This document shows, piece by piece, positions 11,589-19,671 of a stretch of DNA of 64,000 nt. Position 1 is the stretch's first letter, and each line of letters begins with the position of its first letter. The DNA is taken from the NCBI GenBank assembly GCA_039636775.1, contig CP143429.1, positions 1,984,001-2,048,000 of the forward strand, in the 5' to 3' direction. A program made the translations under genes and the position numbers. The DNA comes from Micrococcaceae bacterium Sec5.8 (lineage in GTDB: Bacteria; Actinomycetota; Actinomycetes; Actinomycetales; Micrococcaceae). Under the pieces are notes generated by a model, which searched no databases, was not told the origin of the DNA, and saw only the letters and a program-made list of their open reading frames with translations.

Positions 11589-12386
11589 ATGTCTACTCTT
11601 GAGATCAAGGACCTGCACGTCAGCATTGACACCGAGCAGGGCACGAAGGAAATCCTGAAGGGCGTCAGCCTGACAATCCGCACCGGCGAGACCCACGCGA
11701 TCATGGGCCCCAACGGTTCCGGCAAGTCCACCCTGGCGTCCACCATCGCCGGGCACCCCCGCTACAACGTCACCTCAGGCACCATCACGCTGGACGGCGA
11801 AGATGTCCTCGCCATGAGCGTCGACGAACGGGCCCGCGCGGGCCTGTTCCTGGCCATGCAGTACCCGGTGGAGGTCCCCGGCGTCAGCATGACGAACTTC
11901 CTGCGGACCGCCAAGACCGCCATCGACGGCGAGGCTCCCAAACTGCGCACCTGGACCAAGGACGTCAAGGCCGCCATGGCCCAGCTGCGCATCGACGCTG
12001 ACTTCACCCAGCGCAACGTCAACGAGGGCTTCTCCGGCGGCGAAAAGAAGCGCGTGGAGATCCTCCAACTCGAACTCTTCAAGCCGAAGTTCGCCATCCT
12101 CGACGAGACCGACTCAGGACTCGACGTCGACGCGCTGAAGGTCGTCTCCGAGGGCGTCAACCGCGCGCACGCGGAAGGCAACATGGGCACCCTGCTCATC
12201 ACGCACTACACCCGGATCCTGCGATACATCAAGCCGGAATTCGTGCACGTGTTCGTTGACGGACAGGTTGTTGAAGAAGGCGGCCCGGAGCTCGCCGACC
12301 GCCTGGAGGAAGAAGGCTACGACCGCTACGCCACCGGCGCAGGGGCAGCCACCATCGCTGCTGCTTCCGCTGCAGCACAGGCCTAG
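11589..12386 (+). CDS. sufC: Fe-S assembly ATPase SufC
   Basis: ABC-type ATPase that powers SufB/SufD movement during cluster assembly; soluble. 265 residues. Walker A GPNGSGKST (40-48), the SufC-specific ALFLAMQYPVEVPGV-like Q-loop region, signature FSGGEKKRVEILQ, Walker B FAILDETDSGLDVDAL. ATG 11589 is chosen with AGGAG about 12 bases upstream; the frame is open to 11553. The Ala-rich tail (ATIAAASAAAQA) is longer than usual. Downstream gene sufT follows after 13 bases. Confidence 0.96.
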   Translation: MSTLEIKDLHVSIDTEQGTKEILKGVSLTIRTGETHAIMGPNGSGKSTLASTIAGHPRYNVTSGTITLDGEDVLAMSVDERARAGLFLAMQYPVEVPGVSMTNFLRTAKTAIDGEAPKLRTWTKDVKAAMAQLRIDADFTQRNVNEGFSGGEKKRVEILQLELFKPKFAILDETDSGLDVDALKVVSEGVNRAHAEGNMGTLLITHYTRILRYIKPEFVHVFVDGQVVEEGGPELADRLEEEGYDRYATGAGAATIAAASAAAQA

Positions 12387-12399
12387 ATAGGACAACGCC

Positions 12400-12732
12400 A
12401 TGACCGAACTCAATGTGGCCCGCACGGGCCTCGAGGACGTCGAAGAGGCCCTCAAGGATGTCATCGACCCGGAACTGGGCGTAAACATCGTTGACCTGGG
12501 TCTGCTCTACGGCCTGAAGTACTCGGACGACGACGGCGCGTTGCTGATCGACATGACGCTTACCACCGCTGCCTGCCCGCTCACCGATGTGATCGAGGAG
12601 CAGGTTGGCCAGGCCCTGGAAAGCGTCGTCGACGAATGGCGCCTCAACTGGGTGTGGATGCCGCCGTGGGGTCCGGAACGGATCACCGAGGACGGCCGCG
12701 ACCAGATGCGTGCCCTCGGCTTCAACATCTGA
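12400..12732 (+). CDS. sufT: SufT-like Fe-S maturation factor (MIP18/DUF59)
   Basis: 110-residue protein of the MIP18/PaaD family, which helps maturation of Fe-S proteins. The family core is seen as EEALKDVIDPELGVNIVDLGLLYG (first half) and MTLTTAACPLTDVIEEQ, with the conserved Cys in TAACPL. It is last in the suf operon. sufS and sufU, which lie between sufC and this gene in many actinobacteria, are not here. The terminator at 12783 follows. Confidence 0.9.
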   Translation: MTELNVARTGLEDVEEALKDVIDPELGVNIVDLGLLYGLKYSDDDGALLIDMTLTTAACPLTDVIEEQVGQALESVVDEWRLNWVWMPPWGPERITEDGRDQMRALGFNI

Positions 12733-12782
12733 GCCGCACCGCACCCGGCGCATTCCACAGGGTGCACCGTAGACGGCGCACT

Positions 12783-12834
12783 TACGACGGCGGCCGGTCT
12801 CCTTCCACTGAGAAGGGGACCGGCCGCCGTCGTA
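12783..12834. terminator. Bidirectional terminator, sufT / metallopeptidase
   Basis: Perfect 17-bp stem, TACGACGGCGGCCGGTC (12783-12799) with its complement at 12818-12834, extended by three more pairs, between two convergent genes. No clear U-tract, but stem strength and position support termination for both strands. Confidence 0.8.
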
Positions 12835-12854
12835 CCCTCACCGGGTTCTTGGGG

Positions 12855-13742
12855 TCAGGGGGTGGCAGCGCCGAACGTGTCGCACTGGTTGATATCGCCG
12901 CTCTTGTAGCCCTGGTAGAACCATTTCTGGCGCTGCGCGCTGGAGCCGTGGGTCCAGGCCTCCGGGGACACCCGGCCGGTGGCGGCCTTCTGGATCCGGT
13001 CGTCGCCGACGGCCGAGGCTGCGGAGAGGGCGTCCTGCAGGTCCTGCTCCTTCAAAGGCTCCAGGTACGGGACCCCGGTGTTGGGATCCTGCTGGGTCGT
13101 GGCGTACCGGACCCACAGGCCCGCGTAGCAGTCGGCCTGCAGCTCCACCCGGACGCCCCCGGATTCCGGACCCTGGGGATCCTGCTGGGCGCGGTCCAGG
13201 TTCCCCAGGACGTTCTGGATGTGGTGGCCGAACTCGTGGGCCACCACGTACTCCTGCGCCAGCGGACCGCCCGAGGAACCGAACCGGTCCACGAGCTCCT
13301 GGAAGAAGCCTGGGTCAAAGTACGCGGTCGTGTCTGCGGGGCAGTAGAACGGACCCACGTCCGACGTCGCCGCGCCGCAACCGGTGTTGGTTGCCGCATC
13401 GAAGATCACGGTTTTGGGCTGCGGATACTTGGTGTCGTACTGGGCCAGGTACGCCGGCCAGAACGCGTTCAGGCTGTTGACGGTGCCGGTGATGCGGCAG
13501 TCGAGCCTGGCGTCTGCGTCGGCTCCGGTCTTGCAGGCCGGCGCCGTGCTCTGGCTTTGCGAACCGGATTCCTGCGTACTGGACCCCAGACCCTCCAGGA
13601 GGGCGGGGTTAATGCCGAGGAGGGCGGCGATCAGCAGGACAATCCCGCCGCCGATCCCGCCGCCCACTTTGACGCCGCGGCCCATGCCGCGGCGGTCCTG
13701 GACCTGGGACGGATCCAGCTGGACGTTGTCGTTAAAACTCAT
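12855..13742 (-). CDS. Neutral zinc metallopeptidase (YpfJ family), membrane-anchored
   Basis: Predicted zinc protease of 295 residues. An N-terminal cytoplasmic part is followed by one membrane helix (about 35-55, IVLLIAALLGINPALL), then a Ser/Gln-rich linker and an extracytoplasmic catalytic domain. The zinc motif is VVAHEFGHHIQN, with a downstream ELQADCYAGLW providing the third ligand. The family is widespread and its substrate is unknown. ATG 13742 is chosen over the longer frame to 14183 because the extra part is antisense to the next gene, and TATTGT lies six bases before the ATG. Confidence 0.9.
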   Translation of the reverse strand: MSFNDNVQLDPSQVQDRRGMGRGVKVGGGIGGGIVLLIAALLGINPALLEGLGSSTQESGSQSQSTAPACKTGADADARLDCRITGTVNSLNAFWPAYLAQYDTKYPQPKTVIFDAATNTGCGAATSDVGPFYCPADTTAYFDPGFFQELVDRFGSSGGPLAQEYVVAHEFGHHIQNVLGNLDRAQQDPQGPESGGVRVELQADCYAGLWVRYATTQQDPNTGVPYLEPLKEQDLQDALSAASAVGDDRIQKAATGRVSPEAWTHGSSAQRQKWFYQGYKSGDINQCDTFGAATP

Positions 13743-13748
13743 GGAGTC

Positions 13749-13754
13749 ACAATA
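13749..13754 (-). promoter_or_regulatory. -10 of metallopeptidase gene, leaderless
   Basis: TATTGT on the minus strand, six bases before ATG 13742, with no ribosome binding site; a leaderless arrangement. Confidence 0.5.
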
Positions 13755-13787
13755 TCGCGGACCGGCCGCGGGAGCGGTTCCGCCCGG

Positions 13788-13793
13788 TAAAGT
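13788..13793 (+). promoter_or_regulatory. -10 of acyl-CoA ligase gene, leaderless
   Basis: TAAAGT seven bases before ATG 13801, no ribosome binding site. The divergent metallopeptidase gene has the same layout, so two leaderless promoters sit back to back in 58 bases. Confidence 0.55.
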
Positions 13794-13800
13794 TGGGCTG

Positions 13801-15213
13801 ATGCCTTTCCTGAACAGAGTCCAGCGCTGGGCCCGCGACCGCCCCGACGGGACCGCCGTCGTGGTGGCCGGGCAACGCCTGAGCTGGGAAGCGCTGCGCG
13901 ATGCTGCCGCCGGGCTGGTGCCCGGCTCACCCGCCGTGACCGTGCTGTCCGAGGGAAACTCCCCGCACTTTGCCGCCGCGTTCGCCGCGGCCGTCGCGGG
14001 GGAGCGGCAGTGCGCCGTTTTGGACCCGACGTGGCCGCAGGGTCTGCAGGACGGGATCAGGGCGCGGATCCGGGACACCGTCCGGGCCGCGGTTTCCACC
14101 GCTGCCTCCCCGGACCTGGCGGACGGGCCGCCGGACACGCCCTTTCTGATCGGACTGACCTCCGGCACCACGTCCGTGCCCAAGGCCTTCAGCCGCTCGC
14201 GCCGGTCCTGGCAGCAATCCTTCGAGGCCTCGGTCGCCTTCTTTGGCCTGACCGCGGAGGACAGGACGCTGGCACCGGGCCCGCTTGCGGCCAGCCTGAA
14301 CCTCTATGCCTTGGCCGAATGCCTGTACGCCGGGTCCGAGTTCCACACCCTGGCCCGGTTCGACGTCGGCGACGCCCACACCGCCGTCGGCCACGACGGC
14401 ATCACCCGGCTGGTCCTTGTCCCCACGATGCTGCGGATCCTCAGCGAACGCGGGTTAAGCGGCGGTGTCGACGCCTCCGGGATCCGGAGCATCATCTGCG
14501 CCGGCTCAAAGCTGGACGCGCGGACGTTGGAGGCGGCCCGCCGCTGGGCGCCCAACGCAACCATCTTCGAGTACTACGGCGCTTCGGAGCTCAGCTTTGT
14601 CGCCGGCGCGGGGGTGCTCCCCGGGCAGCAGCCGGATGCTCGCGGAACCAGGATCGGCAAACCGTTTCCCGGCGTTGAGATCCGCATCGTCGACGCGGAC
14701 GCCGGCGGGGTTCCGCTGCCCGACGGCAGCGACGGGACCATCTGCATCCGCAGCGTGATGGTCAGCGACGGGTACCTCTGGGGCGACGACGGCCGGGCCC
14801 TGCAGAGCTTCAACGGCTGGCACACCGTGGGGGACCAGGGCTACCTCGACGGCGGGGCGCTGCACCTGCTGGGACGCCGCTCGGACCTGATTATCACCGC
14901 CGGCACCAACGTCTACCCGCATGAGGTGGAGCTGGCCCTGGCTTCCGTCCCCGGTGTCGCCGCTGCCGTGGCCGCCGGTACCGCCGACGAGCTCCGCGGC
15001 CAGCGGGTGGTGGCCGGGGTTGTGCCGTCCCATGGCGGGCTGAGCTCCACCCAGCTGAAGGCGGGCATCGAAGACGTGCTGCCCCGCAACAAGCGCCCGC
15101 TGGAGTACTTCGTGCTGGCCGAACTTCCCCTGACCGACCGCGGCAAGCTCAGCCGGGAGCTCATGCTGAACTGGATCGACCGCGGCGATCCCCGGATCCG
15201 ACGCCTTGCCTGA
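13801..15213 (+). CDS. Class I adenylate-forming acyl-CoA ligase
   Basis: Activates a carboxylic acid as acyl-AMP and then acyl-CoA. 470 residues, slightly short for the family. The P-loop is GLTSGTTSVPKAFSRS, A5-like motif FEYYGASELSF, A7/A8 region VGDQGYLDGGALHLLGRRSD followed by IITAGTNVYPHEVE, and the catalytic C-terminal Lys in LTDRGKLSREL. Substrate cannot be read from sequence. Its stop overlaps the thiolase start by 8 bases, so the two enzymes probably act together on one acyl chain. Confidence 0.9.
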   Translation: MPFLNRVQRWARDRPDGTAVVVAGQRLSWEALRDAAAGLVPGSPAVTVLSEGNSPHFAAAFAAAVAGERQCAVLDPTWPQGLQDGIRARIRDTVRAAVSTAASPDLADGPPDTPFLIGLTSGTTSVPKAFSRSRRSWQQSFEASVAFFGLTAEDRTLAPGPLAASLNLYALAECLYAGSEFHTLARFDVGDAHTAVGHDGITRLVLVPTMLRILSERGLSGGVDASGIRSIICAGSKLDARTLEAARRWAPNATIFEYYGASELSFVAGAGVLPGQQPDARGTRIGKPFPGVEIRIVDADAGGVPLPDGSDGTICIRSVMVSDGYLWGDDGRALQSFNGWHTVGDQGYLDGGALHLLGRRSDLIITAGTNVYPHEVELALASVPGVAAAVAAGTADELRGQRVVAGVVPSHGGLSSTQLKAGIEDVLPRNKRPLEYFVLAELPLTDRGKLSRELMLNWIDRGDPRIRRLA

Positions 15214-16411
15214 ACGTTCCCTCCCGGTGCTTCCCGACGACCGGCAGCCCGTCATCATCGCAGCGCTGCGCACCCCGATCCGCCGGGCCAACGGGGCCCT
15301 GAGAACCGTCCGGGCCCACGACCTGCTGGCTCCCCTGCTCGGCCGCCTGCTCCGTGACACCGGCGTGGAGCCCGGCCGGGTGGCGGATGTGGTGATCGGC
15401 AACGCCGTGGGCGGCGGAGGGAATGTAGCCAGGCTGGCGGCGCTCGAGGCCGGGTTGCCGGTCGGCGTTCCCGGCCTCACGGTGGACCGGCAGTGCGGGT
15501 CCGGGCTCGACGCGATCGCCCTCGCGTCCCGGTTCGTGGCCGCCGGTGGTGGTGGTCTGTACTTGGCCGGTGGAACGGAAAGTATCAGTACCGCACCGCT
15601 GCGCGGCCACCTGAACAGCGCCGGCTCTCCGGAGTTCTTTGCCCGGGCTCAGTTCGCACCCGCCGGCTACGGCGACCCGGACATGGGTGTGGCGGCGGAA
15701 AACGTCGCCGCCGAGTTCCGGATCAGCCGGGAACGGCAGGACGCCACGGCGCTGCGCAGCCACCAGCGTGCGCTGGCTGCGGCCGCAGCCGGCTTCTTCG
15801 ACGCCGAGATTGTGCCCCTCGCCGCGGAGTCCGGTCCGGACGGGGCGGGCGTGGTGCGTTCCGACGACGGACCGCGCCGGGGGCTGACCCCGGCCGTGCT
15901 GGCCCGCTTCCCGCCGGCCTTTGCTGCCGAAGGCACCGTCACCGCAGGAAATTCCTGTTTCGACGCGGACGGGGCGGCCGCCGTCGTGGTCACCTCCCTG
16001 GCGCACGCCCGCGAGCTTCGCGCGCATGACGGATTGCTCGTGCTGGGCACCGATACGGCCGGCGTGCACCCGCAGCTGCTGGGTCTCGGGGCGGCGGCCG
16101 CTGCCCGGCGGCTGCTCGAACGCAGTGGTGTTTCTGCCGCGGAGCTGGGTCTGGTCGAGTTCAACGAGGCCTTTGCGTCCCAGACGCTTGCCTGCCTGGA
16201 CCAGCTCGGCATCAGCCCGGAGCGGGCAAACCTCGACGGCGGTGCCCTTGCCCTGGGTCATGCCTATGGCGCGTCCGGTGCCGTTTTGGTGACGCGGCTG
16301 CTGGCCCAGGCGCGGCGCACCCCGGTTGAGGGCCAACTGGCACTGGCGCTGATCAGCATCGCCGGCGGCATGGGTACGGCAGCGCTGCTGGAGTACCGGA
16401 ACTTGTCCTAG
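15206..16411 (+). CDS. Thiolase family protein with second catalytic Cys replaced
   Basis: 401-residue thiolase (acetyl-CoA acetyltransferase-like) paired with the acyl-CoA ligase. The nucleophile Cys is kept in DRQCGSGLDAIAL, and NEAFASQ and the GHAYGASGA loop are present, though the usual GHPxG Pro is Ala. The C-terminal LCIGGG motif reads ISIAGGMG: the general-acid/base Cys is Ser (AGC). Condensation or cleavage may be weakened or altered. TTG 15206 is the longest start and overlaps the ligase gene; GTG 15227 is possible. The repeat array begins about 20 bases after the stop. Confidence 0.85.
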   Translation: MPERSLPVLPDDRQPVIIAALRTPIRRANGALRTVRAHDLLAPLLGRLLRDTGVEPGRVADVVIGNAVGGGGNVARLAALEAGLPVGVPGLTVDRQCGSGLDAIALASRFVAAGGGGLYLAGGTESISTAPLRGHLNSAGSPEFFARAQFAPAGYGDPDMGVAAENVAAEFRISRERQDATALRSHQRALAAAAAGFFDAEIVPLAAESGPDGAGVVRSDDGPRRGLTPAVLARFPPAFAAEGTVTAGNSCFDADGAAAVVVTSLAHARELRAHDGLLVLGTDTAGVHPQLLGLGAAAAARRLLERSGVSAAELGLVEFNEAFASQTLACLDQLGISPERANLDGGALALGHAYGASGAVLVTRLLAQARRTPVEGQLALALISIAGGMGTAALLEYRNLS

Positions 16412-16429
16412 CGGCCTCCGGGGCACCCT

Positions 16430-17060
16430 GCCCAGTGGACATGTCCATCCCTGGGCCCGGCCAATGGACATGTCCGGTCCCAGGATCAGCCAATGGGCAT
16501 GTCCGGATCTGGCGGGGACATGCCCAATTTAGGATCCAGCCAATGGACATAGTGGGTTTATGTCCATTGGCCCGGGCGAAGGGTGGGCATGTCCGGTCTT
16601 AGGATCCAGCCAATGGGCATGTCCGGTCCTGGCGGGGGCATGCCCAGTTTAGGATCCAGCCAATGGGCATGTCCGGTCCTGGCGGGGGCATGCCCAATTT
16701 AGGATCCAGCCAATGGGCATGTCCGGTCCTGGCGGGGGCATGCCCAATTTAGGATCCAGCCAATGGACATAGTGGGTTTATGTCCCCTGTCCCGGGCGAG
16801 GAAAGAACATGTCCGGTCTTAGGATCCAGCCAATGGGCATGTCCGGTCCTGGCGGGGACATGCCCAATTTAGGATCCAGCCAACGGACATAGTGGGTTTA
16901 TGTCCCCTGGCCCGGGCGAGGAAAGAACATGTCCGGTCCCAGGATCAGCCAATGGGCATGTCCGGATCTGGCGGGGACATGCCCAATTTAGGATCCAGCC
17001 AACGGACATAGTGGGTTTATGTCCACTGGCCCGGGCGAAGGGTGGGCATGTCCGCTGGCG
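16430..17060. repeat. Intergenic array of 50- and 70-bp hairpin repeats
   Basis: About ten head-to-tail units lie between convergent genes. Units start at AGGATC(C)AGCCAAYGG and come in two kinds. Type A (50 or 49 bp; starts 16482, 16601, 16651, 16701, 16821, 16941) carries GGGCATG...CATGCCC arms. Type B (70 bp; starts 16531, 16751, 16871, 16990) carries GGACATA...TATGTCC arms around GTGGGTT. Order is A-B-A-A-A-B-A-B-A-B, with a degenerate copy at 16436-16481 that includes the 10-bp palindrome GGACATGTCC twice. Arm changes between A and B are compensated, so pairing is conserved. No gene is supported; there are no CRISPR-like unique spacers. It may act in termination, DNA architecture or as a REP-like mobile repeat. 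Confidence 0.92.
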
Positions 17061-17081
17061 GACGGGCCGCCGGACAGGGAT

Positions 17082-17711
17082 CTAGTCGTCAGGGTCAGCC
17101 TCGCCCAGGCCGCGTGCCGCGAGGGCGTCTCCGGTCTGCCGGGCGAAGGCGACTGTGGTGATGAAGACCGGGAGGATGAGGGCCCGGGGGTTGCGCTCAA
17201 GCCCGCGCGCCCTTGCGGCGTCGCGGACATCGCTGTAGGCGCCGGCGATGAACGGGAGGCTGCGCAGCATGATGGCGATGGTCAGCGCGAAGCGTTCGGG
17301 ATCCGCGCCGAAGCGCTCGAAGGGCCGGGCCAGGGATGCCACCCCGTCCAGTAACCGTTGCACCGGCGTAGTGGCGGTGAGGATGGACGCCGCCACGATG
17401 CAAACCAGCACGTTGAGCACAATCCGGGCCGCGGTGGGTCCGCCGAGCTGCCACCACTGGAACACGCCGATCGCCGCCAGAACCGGAAGCACCGGCCGGA
17501 CCGCCCGCCACAACCGAACCGGACCCGCCCCGCTGAGCAGGAAAACCCCGCACAACGAGGCCAAAGCGGCGGCTGCGGCGGCCCAGTCCACCACCAGGAA
17601 CGACGCCATGCCGCAACCGACCACCAGGAGGAACTTCAGCCACAGCGGCGCCCGGTGCACCACGGAACCCCCGGGCGCATAGTTGGCGAGCAGGAAGCCG
17701 TGGCCGCTCAC
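17082..17711 (-). CDS. bioN: ECF transporter transmembrane protein, BioN/EcfT type
   Basis: Energy-coupling membrane subunit of a biotin ECF importer. 209 residues with four to five hydrophobic helices. The two EcfT coupling motifs with ARG are in the C-terminal half: RDAARARGLERNPR is clear, and DALAARGLGEADPDD at the end is a second. GTG 17711 overlaps the ATPase TGA (GTGA), so translational coupling is likely; a longer frame to 17948 is only an overlap with the ATPase tail. It completes bioY-bioM-bioN. Confidence 0.88.
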   Translation of the reverse strand: MSGHGFLLANYAPGGSVVHRAPLWLKFLLVVGCGMASFLVVDWAAAAAALASLCGVFLLSGAGPVRLWRAVRPVLPVLAAIGVFQWWQLGGPTAARIVLNVLVCIVAASILTATTPVQRLLDGVASLARPFERFGADPERFALTIAIMLRSLPFIAGAYSDVRDAARARGLERNPRALILPVFITTVAFARQTGDALAARGLGEADPDD

Positions 17712-18637
17712 CGCCGCCCCAAACGCGAATCCGTGGACGCGGGGTCCGCGGGATAAGAATCCTTGGCAACGGGACCTGTCGAACCGGAATCTGTCGGACC
17801 GGAATCTGTCGCACCGGGATCCGTGAGTCTCGGATTGTCCGGCTTCGTCCCGTCCCGGGGCGGCCGGCCCGAACCCGGGTTGGAGCCCGGGCCCAAGCCC
17901 GGGCCCGAATCCGGGCGAGGATCGGAACCCGGCAGTCCGGCCGCGCACAGCTCCCGGTAATAATGGACGGCGGCGGCCGGCAACCCATCGAACACCACCG
18001 CGCCCGCGTCAACCACGAGGACCCGGTCCAGGTCCAGAACGAGTTCAAGATCATGGGTGGACAGGATGACTTGCTGGCTGAGTCCGGCCAGGGTCCGCCG
18101 CAGCAGCTCACGGTTGCGCAGGTCAAGCAGGGTGGACGGTTCGTCCAGCACCAGCACGGCCGGGTCCACAGCGAGGACCGCCGTGAGGGCAAGGAGCTGG
18201 CGTTCCCCGCCGGACAGTTCATAAATACTCTGGTCAGCCAGCGCCAGCAGTCCGAAACGGGCCAGCGCCCTTTCCGCCGTCGCCCGGCGTTCCCGGGCGT
18301 TCCGAACAGAGCGCCGGAGGGACAGTTCCACGTCCTCGCGGCCGGTCGGCATCACGAGCTGGGACAGCGGGTCCGTGAAGACGAAGCCCACGCGCCGGCG
18401 GACATCACGCACGGACCGTACGGTGTCCCAGCCATCCACCGTGACGGTGCCACTGCTCGGCGCCACCAGGCCATTCAGCAGCCGGAGCAAAGTGGATTTG
18501 CCGGAGCCATTGGCACCTATCACGCCGATTCGCGGTTCGGTCAGCTCCAGGGACAGCTCCTCGAGGAGGGTTTTCGGGCCGGCGCGGCCGTCGACCGCCA
18601 CCCGCACCGCAGCCCGGTCCAGCACGATACTGCTCAC
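17708..18637 (-). CDS. bioM: ECF transporter ATPase, BioM type, with long low-complexity tail
   Basis: ATPase subunit of the biotin importer. Residues 1-230 are an ABC domain: Walker A GANGSGKST, FVFTDPLSQLVMPT Q-loop, signature YELSGGERQLLALTAVLA, Walker B VLVLDEPSTLLDLRN, H-loop STHDLELV. The last 75 or so residues are Gly/Pro/Ser/Thr/Asp-rich (GPGLGPGSNPGSG, then TDSGPTDSGSTGP) and encoded by short DNA repeats of 15 bases (17775-17820) and CCCGGGCC runs (17880-17915). The family normally ends near 230-240. GTG 18637 overlaps the bioY stop. Confidence 0.9.
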   Translation of the reverse strand: MSSIVLDRAAVRVAVDGRAGPKTLLEELSLELTEPRIGVIGANGSGKSTLLRLLNGLVAPSSGTVTVDGWDTVRSVRDVRRRVGFVFTDPLSQLVMPTGREDVELSLRRSVRNARERRATAERALARFGLLALADQSIYELSGGERQLLALTAVLAVDPAVLVLDEPSTLLDLRNRELLRRTLAGLSQQVILSTHDLELVLDLDRVLVVDAGAVVFDGLPAAAVHYYRELCAAGLPGSDPRPDSGPGLGPGSNPGSGRPPRDGTKPDNPRLTDPGATDSGPTDSGSTGPVAKDSYPADPASTDSRLGRR

Positions 18638-19329
18638 GGCCGGTGATTTGGCGTGGCGTTGGGGCGCCCGACGGGTGCCGCAGTGCCGACCGCTCCGAAG
18701 GTTCGGACCCGGCGGACCAGCAGATCCGGAAACGCCTTGTGCAGGGCCAGGGCAATCATTACTGCCAGTATGTTTTTGATCACGTCACCGGGATAGAACA
18801 CAAGGTCCGCCAGGAACGCCTGCGAGAAGGCCAGCTTGGCGTTGACCATCATGCCGAGGATGCCGAGACCGTGGACAAAGATGACACTGCTCACCATCGC
18901 GGCCGCGAAGAGAAGCACCGCACGGAGCTTGCCCGGTCGGCCCGCCGTCCGGCGCAGCACCACGGTGGCCAGCCAGCCCGCCGTCGTGGCCGCCAGCACG
19001 AATCCAACGATGTAACCCGCAGAAGGGCCCGCCAGGACCGCCAGCCCGCTGCGCCCGCCGCTGAAGATGGGCAGTCCGGCCAGTCCAAGGAGAACGTACA
19101 GCCCGACGGCGGCAAACGCCCTGCCGGGGCCCAGCGCAAGGCCGGCGAGCATGACGGCGAGGGTCTGCACCGTAATGGGGACACCCAATCCCGCCACCGG
19201 AATGGCCGCGACCAGCGCGGAGGCACCTACCAGGGCGGCAAAGACGGCAATCAGTCCCAGGTCGGTGGCGTTCCAGCGGTGCCGCTGCCGGGCGGCGGTG
19301 GCGGCAGTGCCGCCGTCAGTCTTCGTCAT
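18634..19329 (-). CDS. bioY: Biotin ECF transporter substrate-binding protein BioY
   Basis: Membrane S-component that binds biotin. 231 residues, with six hydrophobic helices after a 40-residue polar N-terminus. BioY blocks seen are PVAGLGVPITVQTLAVMLAG, LLGLAGLPIFSGGRSGL and GPSAGYIVGFVLAA, then FYPGDVIKNILAVMIA. ATG 19329 is chosen; the frame is open to 19455 but lacks support. First gene of bioYMN with both junctions overlapping (GTGA). The inverted repeat at 19401 is a candidate operator. Confidence 0.94.
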   Translation of the reverse strand: MTKTDGGTAATAARQRHRWNATDLGLIAVFAALVGASALVAAIPVAGLGVPITVQTLAVMLAGLALGPGRAFAAVGLYVLLGLAGLPIFSGGRSGLAVLAGPSAGYIVGFVLAATTAGWLATVVLRRTAGRPGKLRAVLLFAAAMVSSVIFVHGLGILGMMVNAKLAFSQAFLADLVFYPGDVIKNILAVMIALALHKAFPDLLVRRVRTFGAVGTAAPVGRPNATPNHRP

Positions 19330-19400
19330 GGGAGTTCCTGTCACGGGTAAAGGGCTGGCATCTGATTCCGACTCTACGAGCATGCCGGGATCGGATTTTT

Positions 19401-19413
19401 GTAGGAGCCCTAC
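19401..19413. promoter_or_regulatory. Candidate operator upstream of bioY
   Basis: GTAGG-AGC-CCTAC, a perfect 5-bp inverted repeat that continues as TT/AA after one mismatch, about 72 bases before the bioY ATG. It does not match the BioQ or BirA sites that I know, so the regulator is unknown. Confidence 0.3.
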
Positions 19414-19487
19414 CAACCCGCCGCGCCGGAACTGGAGGGCAGGCCCAACGGCCACCGGCGATAACGGCTATGCCGGGCGCCACCGCC

Positions 19488-19543
19488 GCCGGCCGTTCAC
19501 CGCGGGCGCCTGCCGGCCGTTCACCGCGGGCGCCTGCCGGCCC
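19488..19543. repeat. 24-bp tandem repeat, 2.3 copies
   Basis: Two identical 24-base copies (19488-19511 and 19512-19535) beginning GCCGGCCGTTCACCG, then eight bases of a third. Non-coding, in the bioY/ABC-F gap. Confidence 0.85.
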
Positions 19544-19671
19544 TTGTCAGCAAGGCGAGGCTGGGCCGGTAGACTGGGGAAGGCCGAACTCTCGGCCGTA
19601 CTGCCCCGGCACCCCCCAAGCTTCCATCCGTTGTGCCGCGGCGTTCCCCGTTGTGAAAGGCCTTAGCTGCA

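Larger units (their letters stand above)
19330..19671. other. Divergent bioY / ABC-F intergenic region
   Basis: 342 bases with no gene that I can support. It contains the inverted repeat at 19401-19413 and the tandem repeat at 19488-19543, both listed separately. TTGTCA at 19544 and TAGACT at 19570 could serve the ABC-F gene, but their 20-base spacing is too long for a confident call. Confidence 0.5.

Noticed and set aside
13384..13800. N-terminal extension of the acyl-CoA ligase
   Set aside because: The extra frame lies antisense to the metallopeptidase gene, and ATG 13801 has its own -10 element.
16482..17059. CRISPR array
   Set aside because: Repeat units are 50 and 70 bases and directly adjacent; there are no unique spacers and no cas genes nearby.
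16353..17354. Short frames within the repeat array, e.g. 16353-16550 and 16900-17085
   Set aside because: They follow the repeat period and translate to WACP/GHVR repeats; no start signal or homologous family is evident.
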